The notes below the pieces were generated by a model that saw nothing but the letters and a program-made list of their open reading frames with translations, had not been told where the DNA came from and made no database searches. From Annona cherimola (Eukaryota; Streptophyta; Magnoliopsida; Magnoliales; Annonaceae), in contig CM059977.1 in the NCBI GenBank assembly GCA_030490835.1, forward strand, positions 19,139,335 through 19,203,334: a stretch of 64,000 nt of DNA. The letters run 5' to 3'. A program made the translations under genes and the position numbers. Position 1 is the stretch's first letter. Each line of letters opens with the position of its first letter. Below are positions 1-12,800 of the stretch, in pieces.

Positions 1-1867
1 TTACCCATTTGAATATGGTGAAACCTCACGTGCACGATGATATGGTGGCGACCTGCTATAGCTGCGTCCGCGAGCAGGTGACACACTGCTGCGCCGTCTT
101 GGAGAACGATCACGTGGGCTATAACTCCTGTTCAAAGCAAGCAATTTCACAATGTGCCAACAAACAAACAAAAATGGAAACAAGAAAAAGCAGATATGAC
201 AATGCTGGATCACTGGTTTCTCCCCTAACTGTACCAAGAAACCTCTCCACTGCAGCATTCCAAATGGAAATCTCACCCAAAAAAAAAAAAACTTAGAACA
301 GCCAGTCGTGCATAACTCTCGAGAGGTAGCGATAGAGATCATTGAAAAATGGATATTTTGCAGCAAAGCATTTAGATCATACAAACCCTAACATAATTGG
401 AATGACCAGGTAGCAACTACCAACAGAAAACACAGATAAACTGCATTTGTATGTACTGGTACCTTATGGCAGCAACACAATTGATTCCATAAAACAGGGT
501 TTCCCACTGCAGTTGTTGTAAGCTGCTGTTCATATTTAAAAATGGATGAACCCTTAATATCTTACCTCCGACCATAGCTTGGGCTCCTGCGGTATCTAGG
601 AGGGGTGCGGCTGCGGCGTCTCCCACTGCCCAACCCTCCAGAACCAATTCGAAGGCGACATTCACGAGCAAAATGGCCAGGCTCGCCACACTCATAGCAT
701 TTCATGTCAGAGCCACTGCTGGAACGGTCACGACCTCCACGACCACCTCTTCCACCACCGCCACCCTTGGAATTGTGAGAAAGCTCCACTCTCCATCCGT
801 TTTTACCTATTACATCAGAAGCATGCAAGACATTTTGAATAAAATATTTAAATAATTTTATAGTATAATGGATCAATGTTTTACACAATTTGCATTCTGA
901 AAAAAAGTTCTGTTTATCCTACAAAGATTTTATACTTAAGGAAACTAGTCAAGAAGAGGCATCTTAGGATGATGATGTACAACAATGTCCAGAAATTATG
1001 TACTTAAAACACAATACTTTTATAGCAAGGGCTACAAAGTTGGTCATCACCTCTTCAGTCAACATTTTTTCAGCTAAAGGAAAGCATCCTAACTATATGT
1101 GCACAAAACATATACAAGTGTGCCTGGATCTGTATATAACTGTATGAGACAGATCTATCAGCTCATAAGCCCATAGAGTGCACAATATAAATCACATTGG
1201 AACATTAGGTAAAAGTGCCACTTAGGAATACTGCTGACAAAAATGAAGTGGAGAAAAGAAAACTTCACAATCCTGAAAATCAAACTTGCCAAACAGAAGG
1301 TTCCAGACTTAAAGATGAAGAATATATCTGAGTACCCATCATACCATCTAATTCACGGATTGCATCTAGAGCATCCCTACGGTCATCAAAGTCAATGAAA
1401 GCATATCCTGGTGGCTTCCTTGCAACCCATATACTGTCACAAATGAGACGAAAATTAGTGAGATGCAACAAAATGACAGTAACAGTTAAGCAGAAATGGC
1501 AGTTAAAAGGGCCCGTGGCGAAACGTTCTCTGGTGGAAATCCTCATGTTTCAACGGGGAAAAAAGATGTTAAATTGTCAAAAACATACACAGTGGCAGAA
1601 AGAGGCAAAACATGATAGCGGCAAAAATAGACAAAACACGATAGCGGCAAAAATAGACAAAACACGACCATAAGCACTTTGATGAAAGCACCAAGCACCC
1701 AACAAAGCCTCCAAGCAGCATCAACATGGCCAAAAATGTGATTCTTGAAGTGCAATCATACTTTCTTTCGAATTTTACCTTCGCAAAACGCCATAAACAC
1801 GAAATTCATCTTCAAGCTCCCTCTCAGTAACCCTAGGATCCAAATTCCCAACATATACACGAGACAT
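1..1867 (-). CDS. RSZ22: RSZ22-like SR splicing factor (RRM, one zinc knuckle, RS tail)
   Basis: Nuclear pre-mRNA splicing factor of the plant RSZ subfamily, which is homologous to human SRSF7. Coding exons on the minus strand are 1867-1779, 1433-1345, 806-566 and 127-1. All junctions are GT-AG and phases match, giving 181 residues with the stop codon at the very edge of the window. Residues 1-72 are an RRM: RNP2 is VYVGNL near residues 4-9 and RNP1 is PGYAFIDF near 38-45. A glycine/arginine-rich linker follows. A CCHC knuckle [14 protein letters not shown] uses C96, C99, H104 and C109. The tail is rich in RS, RSP and SPR. One knuckle and about 180-200 residues fit RSZ21/22 rather than the two-knuckle RS2Z group. 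The start was chosen because [11 protein letters not shown] is the usual RSZ N-terminus. Orthologues are often autoregulated by alternative splicing; that is family knowledge, not seen here. Confidence 0.95.
1614..1665. repeat. Perfect 2 x 26-bp tandem repeat in SR intron 1
   Basis: Two identical 26-bp units beginning GATAGCGGCAAAAATAGACA lie head to tail inside the first coding intron (1434-1778). A weaker third copy may precede them. The identity suggests a recent slippage duplication. Confidence 0.9.
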
Positions 1868-2848
1868 GGCTGATAAAAACACAATAAAAACATGAAGATT
1901 AGCAGAAACACTTGGCCAGTCTCTTTAACTATAGTGTTATGCTATGTGAAATAAACATGTAGAAAATCAATGAATTCATACAAAGCAACAAATTATTAAG
2001 CTAAAAGATGGAAATAAACTGTCAAAAAAAATTATGCAACATAAACCCTTAAAATCGAATTCTAATATTGGGTCAAGAGAATGGTGGCCGAGAAGTTTAT
2101 CAGCGAAAACAAAATTAGCTCTAAAAAGCCTCACTGTCATTAGAACTTTTACCAATTACATGAAATCGTTTCCAGCAGTGTGGAACACCTGTCTCCTAAA
2201 GGATGTACCTGACTATCCAACAAAAGAGTCCCAATGATGTTAGGAACCCATCAATGCACATATGAACACATGCACCGTCAGCATGTCATGTGCATGTTTC
2301 CACCTCACCAAATACTTCTAGCGGAAAAACTGCATTCTTGTAACTGAAAATCTGATGACACGAATGAGAGGATCAATCCTTTTGGCATCATTCGAATGGT
2401 CTTAAGAAGAAGCCTCTTCACAAATATGTAAAACATATGCAGCAGTACTGAGGTGAGTTGAGTAACATGGAATTCCTTTCACAATTTCAGCGTGAACATT
2501 TAACGCTGATATATACGATTCGTGCGTACGGAAACATGAGCGAGTGCAAACAAGCCGTATCATGCAGAAGCAAAGGCGTCGATTTTGATCATTACAAAAG
2601 CTATTTTTCAAAAAATAAAAGTAACATAAACTAGAGAAAGATATCAAATAAACAAAGGAACACGCAGATTGCACCCACGGAGTAGATCTAACGAAATACA
2701 AGGAGGATTTCCAAACGCAACAACAAGAGGAACCCTAGACTCGAATGCTGTAAAACACAGTTTTTAATCTGCAGAAATATTCTACCAGCGAAGGAAAGAA
2801 AACGAATTAAAATAAAGCATTCAACCCATTTTATAGGAAACCGTCACA

Positions 2849-2922
2849 AGTATGACTGCAATATTGCAGGAAGGAAATACCAAATAGTATGACTGCAATA
2901 TTGCAGGAAGAAAATACCAAAC
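2849..2922. repeat. 2 x 37-bp tandem repeat in the SR leader intron
   Basis: Two units starting AGTATGACTGCAATATTGCA (2849-2885 and 2886-2922) differ at only two positions. They lie inside the inferred 5'UTR intron. Confidence 0.9.
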
Positions 2923-3140
2923 GCATGATCGACAGACGTGCGTGAACATAATCCTGTACATCTAACATAGGTGTTCCTAAAAGAAAATCTAGAACAAAGC
3001 CCTGGAAATTTCGAAAGCGGTTTCATCCAACAAAAAAACGATATAAAATAAGATGAGATCTGATAAGTTAGAGATCTACAGGTCTGAGGGATAGAGTGTG
3101 CGAGATTTGTACCTAGAGGCACAGCAGGTCTTCTGTTGAA

Positions 3141-3176
3141 GGCGAGAAAGGCGAGAAAGGCGAGAAAGGCGAGAAA
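3141..3176. repeat. 4 x 9-bp minisatellite in the SR leader exon
   Basis: Four perfect copies of GGCGAGAAA on the plus strand read as TTTCTCGCC in the transcript, within the inferred 5'UTR exon. The CT-rich character resembles plant pyrimidine-patch leader motifs. Any regulatory effect is a guess. Confidence 0.85.
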
Positions 3177-3326
3177 GGCCGAGACTGCAAAACCCTAGCA
3201 GCGATTTACGCTCTGTAAGACGAGGCGTTGAGACAAAAGCGTTTCACGTCGTATTTTGTAGCCGGGCGTGCACGTGTTGGATGGTGCTCAGCAAACGCCT
3301 CCACAAATATCCACGCAGAAAGGAGA

Positions 3327-3684
3327 GACTTCAATTCTACGCTCCCGCACTCCATGCTTCGGGTGCATATATTTTTTATTTTTTAAAAAAAAAAAAAAAA
3401 AATTTATAAAATTATTAGCCCAAATGTATTTAACGTATATATCAATTTTTACCATTTTTGGAGTATTTTAGATATTTATTTTTTATTTTTGAAAATCAAT
3501 GGCGTTTTAGTAATTTAAAATTACCTAAAATACCACTGATTTTCAAAAATAAAAAATAAATATTTAAAATACACCAAAAATGTTAAAAATTTATACACAG
3601 ATTAAATATACTTGGGCTAATAAGTTTATAAAAAAATTCAAAAAAAAATAAATGTATGCGCACGGGAGCATAGGAATGAAGTCC
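3327..3684. mobile_element. Hairpin MITE with 9-bp target duplication (Mutator-like)
   Basis: A 358-bp element whose two halves are imperfect inverted copies of each other along nearly the whole length. The ends read GACTTCAATTCTACGCTCCC and, inverted, GGACTTCATTCCTATGCTCC. It is flanked by an identical 9-bp direct repeat GAAAGGAGA at 3318-3326 and 3685-3693. A 9-bp duplication with long inverted ends is typical of Mutator-like MITEs. It lies about 90 bp from the inferred SR leader. No coding capacity. Confidence 0.85.
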
Positions 3685-3693
3685 GAAAGGAGA

Positions 3694-4607
3694 GAATGGA
3701 AAATCTACATAATAGCATATTCATTTTCATTTTTCAATATTACTAAAAGCTAACTCTGTGTGTTTAAAAGTTTTACAAATGAAACCCTCAGTTAGAAAAT
3801 CACCATTAATAATTTTCTTTTAGATGAAATTACTACTTACTTTTAGAAATAAAGTATAGCTCTTTAATGAAAAACCAAGACAAAGTCGAGGCAATTTCTA
3901 ATACACAAAATTATTTTTTAAAAATATTTTTAGAAAAAGTTAGGTCAATTTCATCCAAAACTTTATTGTTAACAGTTATTTTCCGACAAAGAGTTATAAA
4001 CTTCAAAGTTCAGTCTTGCTAATATTTAAAACTAAGAGGCATAATATGTTGTTTCGCAAATTTAAATTTTTAATTAGCAAAAACTGTATAAGGGCTCACG
4101 CGAGTTTTTGTAATAGGAATAAAGGATGAGACAAAAATTTAGAATGAAAATGTATTGAAAATGAATAAAGATATATTAAGAATGATTAAAATTGTAATAG
4201 GAATGTACGAAGATACAATGCAAATGACATCCTATCATATTCTTATCTCATCTAATCTTTGAATTAACTCTTAACTTTAATTAAAATTTTAAAATATCAG
4301 ATGATTACTTCTAGAAATAGTAAATGATAACAAGAATCCATATGTTAACAACTAAGGTTCTCAAAAATGATGTTCAGATCAAAAAAACAAGGGTACTTAA
4401 AAATGATGAATTCATACACAAAAATCTACCCTGCGTAAGTTAGTTTTATATTCAAGGTTGTGTTATATGTCTAAATGTATTGATTTAAATCGCATACTAT
4501 ATTTTGTTAATCCCTTGACACTTTTATTTTATCTTGTCTGTTTGGGTTTCACATTTTTCTTTCTTTTCAATTCTTTTTCACACTTTCAAAATTAATCTGT
4601 TTAACAG
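3694..4607. other. AT-rich intergenic DNA, nothing recognised
   Basis: No ORF, RNA gene or clear repeat boundary was recognised between the hairpin MITE and the hAT-like element. Confidence 0.6.
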
Positions 4608-4615
4608 ATGGAAAT

Positions 4616-5150
4616 TATGGGTGTCAATAGGATTAGTTTTGATTTATAGTAGGGTTCAGTTAAGCATTTTGAAAAAATATGTTTTATAACCCAATTTCAA
4701 AAGTGGGTTGGTTCGGGTTAGATGATTTTCAACCCGACCTGATTTCATATATTAGTACATAATATAATAAATTATTAATAAATAGTCTTATATTAGTATA
4801 TAATACATAAGAATTAACTAGATATTATTGATTTGAAATAATATTATTTAGCACTTATATCATCGTATAAGTCATAAATTGAAAATTATTCATAGAGAAA
4901 TGATCAATTTTTATTCTTTCATATAAAATTATATTGTAAAATATATTTAATGAAGCAAAATATTTGTAGATATTATATATTTATTAATCCATTTTTAACT
5001 CGAACCAAACTGATTTCTATAGGATTAAAATATGAGTTGGGTTAAGGTGTGAAAATAGGATTAAAAGTAGAGTTGAATTAAAATTTTATAAGGTGAGTTA
5101 AGGTTATTTTTACCCCAACCCGAGTCAACTTGAACTGACTTACACTCCTA
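4616..5150. mobile_element. Non-autonomous hAT-like element with 8-bp target duplication
   Basis: A 535-bp element bounded by TATGGGTGTCAA on the left and, inverted, TAGGAGTGTAAG on the right. It is flanked by identical 8-bp repeats ATGGAAAT at 4608-4615 and 5151-5158. An 8-bp duplication and a GGGTGT-type terminus are hAT features. The subterminal regions carry repeated GGGTT/AACCC words, as in the larger element at 36912-38400. No transposase ORF. Confidence 0.85.
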
Positions 5151-5850
5151 ATGGAAATCAAGTAAAAAGAAGAGACAATTAAAAATCATTTAATATTTGC
5201 TTAAAGTATCTAAAGATGAAATTAGTAGATTTTTTTAATCAAGATTGTAGCCACTACATCCGCACATATTAAATTATTATCTTTCAAGAAATTTCACTTC
5301 ACAGGCTCACAACTATAGTAGCAAATCAATGCTCAAATAAGTCTCAATTTGTTGCACACGTTTTAGAAGTTTGTCACTGACTCAAAACTCGTTCCATGTT
5401 TGTCTATAGAAGCTGATCTAGGACTGTGGACTCAAATGAGCATTATCAGAATTCGAAACCAGTGACATTCATGAAATTTAACCTTAGCCCCTGGGAAAGT
5501 GTTGGTATGTTTCCCTTAAATCATCAATTGCTTACATTTTGATGGTTTGAGACGGGATAAAAATGAGCTAGAAATATGATGTGGATAAGATAGAGTTTAT
5601 TATTTTACAAAAAAATGCTTTCTATTCTCAAAAGCTAATAACTTACTTATTTCTATTTTTAATAAATTTTTTCTTAATCCTAAGACCCCTTTTTCTATTT
5701 CCAACACCCAACAACATTTTTCCACCTCACATCTTATCATTTTCACCTCTTCCAAGCTAATTAGTTTGGCTTCCTCACATTGAAAGATACATTCATCTCT
5801 AAGATTTTTTTTATTTTAAAAAAAGCCAAGGTGCTGACTACAACACCCTC

Positions 5851-6544
5851 TATCGGTGTAACAGAGTTGAGTTATATGGTTTAGATGCTAACTTCAACCT
5901 TAATTCACTTTAAAAATTATAAATTTAATTCACTTACAACTCATTTGTGATTGCTAATGGATTGATAAATGGGTTGCTATTGAGTTGAAAAATAAAATAA
6001 TAAACTATTTAAAATATATGTATAAATAGTTAATAAAACTTTTAATGTCACTAATTTACAAAAATCTAGAACTTCATTTTTCATATTTGTTTTTATCAAA
6101 ATATTAATTTGATTGTCAATAATATGTATAACATATAAAATAAAAGAGACTTATCTCATATAGCTAACATACCGTGGCGCAAAAATCAAAATAAACTATT
6201 AAAAATTTTAAATAATTGCTAAATTTTATAATATAAGGAATCTAGGTAGGCCCCACATATATATATATATACATTTTTTAAAAAATTTATAATACATTTT
6301 AAAGCTGATCAAATGCCATCTGAGTCCAAAATAAACAATCAAAATGTAAACTCTTTTACTTTATTAGCTAACGAGTTAAACATGTTAGATAATGAAGTTG
6401 ATGGTTTGTACAGACTTAATTCATGAGCAATTTGTTATTTATATAAACAAGTTGGCAAGTCGAAAATTTTTAATTCATAATTCATCTTAGACCAAGTTCA
6501 GTCAATTGGATCATAAGTTAAATCCTAACCCAATTACACCTCTA
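5851..6544. mobile_element. Degenerate hAT-like element
   Basis: The ends TATCGGTGTAACAGAGTTGA and, inverted, TAGAGGTGTAATTGGGTTAG match imperfectly. The flanking 8-mers ACACCCTC and GCACCCTA agree at six of eight positions, so this would be an older insertion of the 4616-5150 type. Interior AT-rich and non-coding. Confidence 0.55.
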
Positions 6545-6552
6545 GCACCCTA

Positions 6553-9500
6553 TCATTTCCCATCTTGAGTTGAGAACTGTGCTGCTAATGAATGCTAGAT
6601 GACTCATTGAAGGATATGTTAGTCGTAATAAGATGTTTTGTTCGAAGTACACACCTAGGACTCAACTTGATTATCAACAAGGTCTAAAGTCATAGCCACA
6701 AGCTCCCAACCAAATCTTACAACTTCATTTGCCAGCAAGACTAGAAGTGCAACTTTCCACTCAGTTATCAACTAAGCCCACAGTAGTAGCCACAAGCGTC
6801 GACGAACTACAACAATTATAACTACCGCCCAAAGTAGTAGTCACAAGCGTCCACCACTATAACAATTATAACTACCACAAGGTAGTTATGGGTAGCTATC
6901 AAACATCCTCGCTTTTAAGTACTGCAAGTTCTACAAAAGTTTCACCCTTAAGAGTAGAACATCGAAAATTACATATATCTTTAATTAGGCATGGTAGATT
7001 ACATGCAATTAACCGAAATTAACCGGGGTGAAGACTCGAAATAACAGCGGTGGATATCATACAATATATGAGTACAGATTTTCATATATATTATCATCTA
7101 TACGGACTATGCATTTATCTATAGCAAAATACATTTCTATTTTTGTTGCTTTCCCTCCTCCCCCAAATGGATTTCTCATTCCTCTTATATATTATTCTTA
7201 ACCTTTAATAATTTTATTTATATGTCGAGTGGGAAGGCACTTAATTCCCCTTAAACGAGCTCTTGGCTTTGAGTGTTGTGAATAGAGAGAAGTGTTGGAA
7301 GAACTTTCCAACCCAGCTCGACTGCGAAGAACCACAGCTATCATACAATTCGGTTACTTCAATATCAAGTAATTTGTATTAGAGGAACCGAATTCAGTTT
7401 CACTTTTATATGAATAGAGTAGGATTAACTGAGAATTGATCAACCTATAAAAAAGATGGAGTTGGACTTTTTCGAATGAGGTATATAAAAAACAAATGAC
7501 GAGGACAAAATTAAGGTAATTGCAGAAATGATATTTTTGCGCTTTCACAAGAAGCATTTCTTAGTCATGATTCTCTCTAGCAAAGGACAAAAATAATTTA
7601 AAGTTCCGTTTTATCCAAACCCTTCTTTCAGTTTACCTCGGAGAAATATTGATAAACACGTAAGCCCCATTAAAACGCATGCCAAATGGACCCTAATTAT
7701 ATTAAGAAAATGAATGGTTGTTGGAAGGGGAGGGTGGTTTATTATGGTCTGTACTCGATGAATTTGGCTAAAGATAAAATGAAGCTTTTAATAGAGAGTA
7801 TGATTTGTACCAAGATAACCAACGCTACTTGATAGTTTATACAATTTCCGAGTACTTGCTTCCGCTAAGAATTTGAAGGATTGGAATAAGAGAAGTTCCA
7901 TGTGAAGATCCTATACAAGATGAGCTGCGGATGTTTGGCCCACCCCACGTTGACGCTTGCGTAGCCACTCTGGATACTAGCTGAGACCGATTGGGCTGAT
8001 AATTCCAAGGGCATGCAATGGGTGGCTTATATTCCGGATTGTGAAGGACAAAGCAAATCTACTTCCTCCGAACACAACACAAACCAATCAAGGAGTAATC
8101 GACGCTACGTTTTTTTTTTCCTCTGGGAGGAATTTTGCAATTTAATCGAATAACTCTTTTTCACTTTTGCCAATCTTGATGGTTGGATGGGGGCAAGGTG
8201 AAGCAAATGAGAGACGACTTCTCTGACTAAGACCGAAGCGGCAGCAGCCATAGAAAATGGAATCGAGCCTCACGCAATTTCCAATCAGATGCAGTTACTA
8301 GTGCGTACTGAATTGCCTTGACGATGATTTTTTTCCATCTTAATCGCCGCCGCCTATGCGTGCATCGTGCACGCATCGAGAGATGGTGTTCGACTCCTAG
8401 CCGTCACCGTAAGTGCGGTGCTGGGCCCGCGCAAGAGAGAGGGTAGCCTGGATCCTGACCCAAATGGGTCTAAGATAGATACGGACGAAGGCCGAAAACA
8501 AAAGGTCACGACGGCGACAGGCAGCGATGAGAATTAAGCAACGGACTCGTAAAGCAGAAAAAGGTCTCACTCAACCACCGAATGCGGCTGGCCAATACTA
8601 ATACAGGCAGTGCATGGGTCCCCCTCATATCAGTGTGTCTAGCTGACGATGATGGCGAACGTGAATGGTTGTGCAGTAGGAAGTGAGAAATTACGCTGAA
8701 AATAAGAATAGTAGCATTTGAAAATAGGAAAAGTAAAATTGTTATGTATCGAGAAATAAGAGACCTGGCGGAAAAATTAAAAAAACAATCTCAAAATTGA
8801 AAAAATATTCTTAAGAATGAAAAATCACATGCGAATTCCATGAGTTTGCACATCCATGCTCACCCCTCCACGCGTCGGCGCCATCGCATTAGCCGTGCTT
8901 ATCCACTTCCTCGCTGAATCGAGCTTGTGAAAATGAGGACCATATCCCCATCCTTATCCTTAAAAACTTCCGCTGGCGCAACTAAAACACCATGCCAACC
9001 AACATTTGCACGGTTGCACCTCGAGACAAGGCCTAAAACTTGTTGCTGCAGCATAGAATAGGCCAGCGATATTGCTACTTTGCTGGAGCCCCAAATGCCA
9101 TGCTTCAGACACGAATTTTTAAGAACTTGCCCCGGTCATTTCTGGTGGACCTCTGATGGCATTAGATGTCAGATTGCTAAATGGGGATCCTCGATCAACT
9201 AAAAACCCACAAACAATACTAGTGACATCCGTGCTAGCTAGCTTGATCAACAGCTTGCATTTTGAATTTTGATAGCAGCGCACGCAGTCTGATGCATTTT
9301 TCCTCCAAATCATCAGATCAGCAAAGATTGTTATTGATAATTAGAGCAAAGCTTAAACACTAATAATGCTACAGTTTAAGAAAATTTCTACAGGATAGAC
9401 ACTGATTATGACCTTTTGGTATTTATCTGTAAATTCACGTCTCTACAAATGAAATTGCATCAACTTGGAAACTGCTGAGATATGTACAAGGTAGGGTGGC

Positions 9501-9873
9501 CAGAAGAGGATTCTTTCTGCTTGTTTATATCAAGCTCTTGTACTTACCAATCTAGAACCCCTTTTTATTTCTCTCTCTTTTAGCTGCTGAATCTGCAATA
9601 TACCACGCCATCGGTAGCTTTAATGCGTCGGCACTTCATGTGATTAAGGGAATCGTTGACTATAATGTGCAGAGCAAGTTTTGACACTCGCGCCAACTTC
9701 ATGACATGGTTGGCCCTTTCCCGGACCAAAGAATGCTTGTCAAAGAATTCTGAACGTGGAACCGTTGAGCAGTCTACGATCTCTAACAAAAGCCCAGGTC
9801 AAGCCATGTATGCAGATAGATTTTCTTAGTGTTAATCAATCAATGAGAAACAGTTAAGAGATTTCTGCCCAAC
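6553..9873. other. Intergenic region, no gene recognised
   Basis: AT-rich DNA with a 47-bp tandem repeat at 6781-6877. A less AT-rich stretch at about 7900-9100 shows no convincing domain or spliced frame. The part nearest 9873 probably includes the 3'UTR of the minus-strand TPS gene. A 69-codon frame at 9580-9789 has no recognisable similarity. Confidence 0.5.
6781..6877. repeat. 2 x 47-bp imperfect tandem repeat
   Basis: Units 6781-6827 and 6831-6877 share GTAGTAG, CACAAGCGTC and AACAATTATAACTACC in the same order, with a few substitutions and one gap. Confidence 0.8.
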
Positions 9874-12800
9874 TCAAAGGGATCCTTCAAATGACACCTG
9901 AAGGTGGGAGGTCTTAGGGGGTTTAGTCGATGCGGTTGCTAGACCTTCGAGCAATTTTATGACGTCCACTGTGTCATCAAGATAATACTTAGCTTTACTC
10001 GGCTTCTGACCAACTGTGCAGGCAAATATCCCGGCCCCTGCTGGAAATGATGGATGGCTGATAGCACTGGCAATGCTCTCAAACATGTCTTCATCAGAGC
10101 GGTCATCCCCAATGCACAAGACAAAATCTGGAGGATTCCTATTGCTCAACATGGTTGAGATGAGATTCTCTACAACGACACCCTTACTAATTCCCTGCCA
10201 TGTTGTAAAGATTTGTCAGTTGAAGCACATTGCATGTCCAGTTCAAATTGAGAGCGAGATAGAAAAGGAAGATGAATTACCTGTGGTTTAACTTCCACTA
10301 TGTGCTGGCCCCTCTTAACAACAACAGGCTCATTTGCAAGTACATTCTCAAGATGATCAAGGAGCTCTTTTGCCTGGCAGGACCCAAAATCTGGGTCCGC
10401 ATCTTGATGGTGCCATACCAGTGCACTTTCTTTTTGCTCTATTAAAGAGCCATCAGTTGCCTCTGTGTATAACTGCATTACTGGTTCTGCAATGTTCTTC
10501 CACTCGAACTCTGCTGCTATCGAACATGACTCCCAAGGACAATCCCTACTCCATCTATAGAGAGAGAAATGTTAAGATTAGTCACCAGTGAGAAGTTTTG
10601 TGCAAACTGTTGGACATTGAATTATTCTCAAGTTAGCCTCGCCTCACCGGGAAATGGTACATGACGATGAGGTTCTATAAATAAATATATGGTATAAAGA
10701 ACATAGGCATATTACTGGATTCTATTGTCATACAGCAATCATACTACTGATGCACAGAGAAAGAAAAAGGAAAATTTTCCATGTTTCTATTGGTCATGTG
10801 CTCAATATTCAAAAAGTCTGTAATATCAACGTAAGATTGTCCAAACCCAGACACTATCAGTTGAGAGGCATTTTAGCAAGCACAGTTGAAAAAAATGGCT
10901 TCATATGAGTTTTCAGCTCTCACAAAAAAGCTGAACAGAAGAACAGAATTCCCTAGCGATTGCAATAACAACTTGCAGGCCAATCACCATGACAGCCCAG
11001 CCTACAAATCTTACAATCATCTAAACCATGCCTCCTTTAGAATGTTGGTATGTGGCGAATACTGGAAATTTGAAAATTGTCTCATACATACCATTTTAGC
11101 ATGACCATTGAATGACAACCAAATCAGCTTACATTTAGTTCATCAGTAAACAGAAATTTAATTACCACCACAATCCCCTTGACCCAATCACTTGAAGAGG
11201 AATACGGATGGCATTTCCTCTCCAAAGCCAAGTGTTATACAGAGCGAGCTATCCCCACCAGCATGTGAAGATGAAAGGCTGAAGACTTTCCTTCTTGAAT
11301 AGAAAATACATAAAAAATAGAAGGGATAGGTATCATTTAGAAGTTTGAGTGCGCAGGAACATCATTATCTAAAGATATAAAACTCACAATTGAACTCACG
11401 TATTTATTAATTGTGTAGCCTAAGAGGTCAAATTCCATAACAAGGGTGGCCAGTAAAAGAAAAAACTGTGAACAAAGAATGCCCTTTTGCTGGACAGAAA
11501 TGGCAAGATAAGAGTTGCTCTTTCTTGGTGTTGTACAAGTTTTTCTTATCCCGCCAACATGTCACATGGGCTGAATAAAAAGCCACCCAGAGAACAGGCT
11601 AGACACAGAGACCCACACAGCAACCTGATACAAAAATCAGGCTGAACCAGTAGTCAGAAAGAGGATCAGCATCAACATCAACAGGCAGCTATTGTAGTAC
11701 TAAGGACGCTGGCCTGGTTCTGCGGCTAGTCTTGATTTTATTGTGCACTTGTCTGATATGGCCGACTTTGGAATAGATCAAGTATTTGGCCATGTGACAT
11801 GTTGACAGCGAAAAAGAATAGCGGTATTTAAAACATTTATCACTTTCCTGTCCATTGCATGTTAGTCTTAGAAATCATATAGATATCCCGAAAAAGAAAC
11901 CTTTAGGATTTATTCAATGAATTACATTTCCATAGCATTTCCAAGGATGTAGGATACAAAAATTATGGGATCAACCTAACCATGACTGTGCTTTGATAAG
12001 CCCCACTTCTACCAAGAAATTACCAAATTGACTTTGATCAACACAATTGGGCGGAGTTACCAACTATCAAGAATCTAACCTACCCCAACATGGACCTCGA
12101 ATAATCTTACATGGCAACAAATGCTGTTTTCTGCACATTCAAAAATGCCCCTTTTGTGCCATGTTTAAATTTAGATACCTGTTGATTCCATTTCAACGAC
12201 TGAATGGCACTAGCATCTCACAAGCAGCATAGTAATATTCCTGGGAGAAAAATAGAAATAGATTGATCAAAAGAAAGCGAGGCGTACCTAGTGAAGTAGC
12301 CATGTTCAGCAGAAATCCCAAGCTTTTCACAAGGAGAAAACCATCTGCTCAAGGAATCCTTCCCTCTGCCACTAACAATAAAAACCACATTCTTCGGATC
12401 GCTGCACAACGCATTCAAAACGGCGAGAACCTCATTGTTGGGAGTCTTATTCACTGATGCCTGTGGCATCATCGTTCCGTCGTAGTCCAGCAGGATCAAA
12501 CGACTGCTAGCTCCCTTGTAAGCTGGCACGATGTGCTCCACCGATAGCTTCCTGAAATTCGGCCCCAGCGCCACGACCCTGAAGCCCAAACCAAACCCAA
12601 TGCCCCAGCAGCGCCTGACGAAGTGATCGCTGCAAGCACGTTCGAGGTCCTGATCAAAGCTGCGAGCCCAGTAGGCAACATCGTGGGAGCTGACGTATTT
12701 GAAATGCTTGTCGTGGCGCATCTGCTTCTCTGCATCCGGGATAGTCATTGCCAGATTCATGGCGTCCGCGACGGCGTCGATGTTCCAGGGGTTAACCCGA

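Larger units (their letters stand above)
1868..3250 (-). promoter_or_regulatory. 5'UTR exon and long 5'UTR intron of the SR gene
   Basis: Two bases upstream of the SR start codon is a good acceptor (TTTTTATCAG, exon resumes at 1869). A donor CTAG|GTACAA ends a leader exon at 3113. This implies a leader intron of about 1.24 kb (3112-1870) and a first exon reaching to roughly 3240. The leader exon holds a short tandem repeat at 3141-3176. The transcription start is not determined. Leader introns are common in plant SR genes, where they can raise expression. Confidence 0.6.

Noticed and set aside
8330..8470. Possible SINE head with a GGTGTTCGACTCC box
   Set aside because: There is a B-box-like word but no credible A box, tail or duplication.
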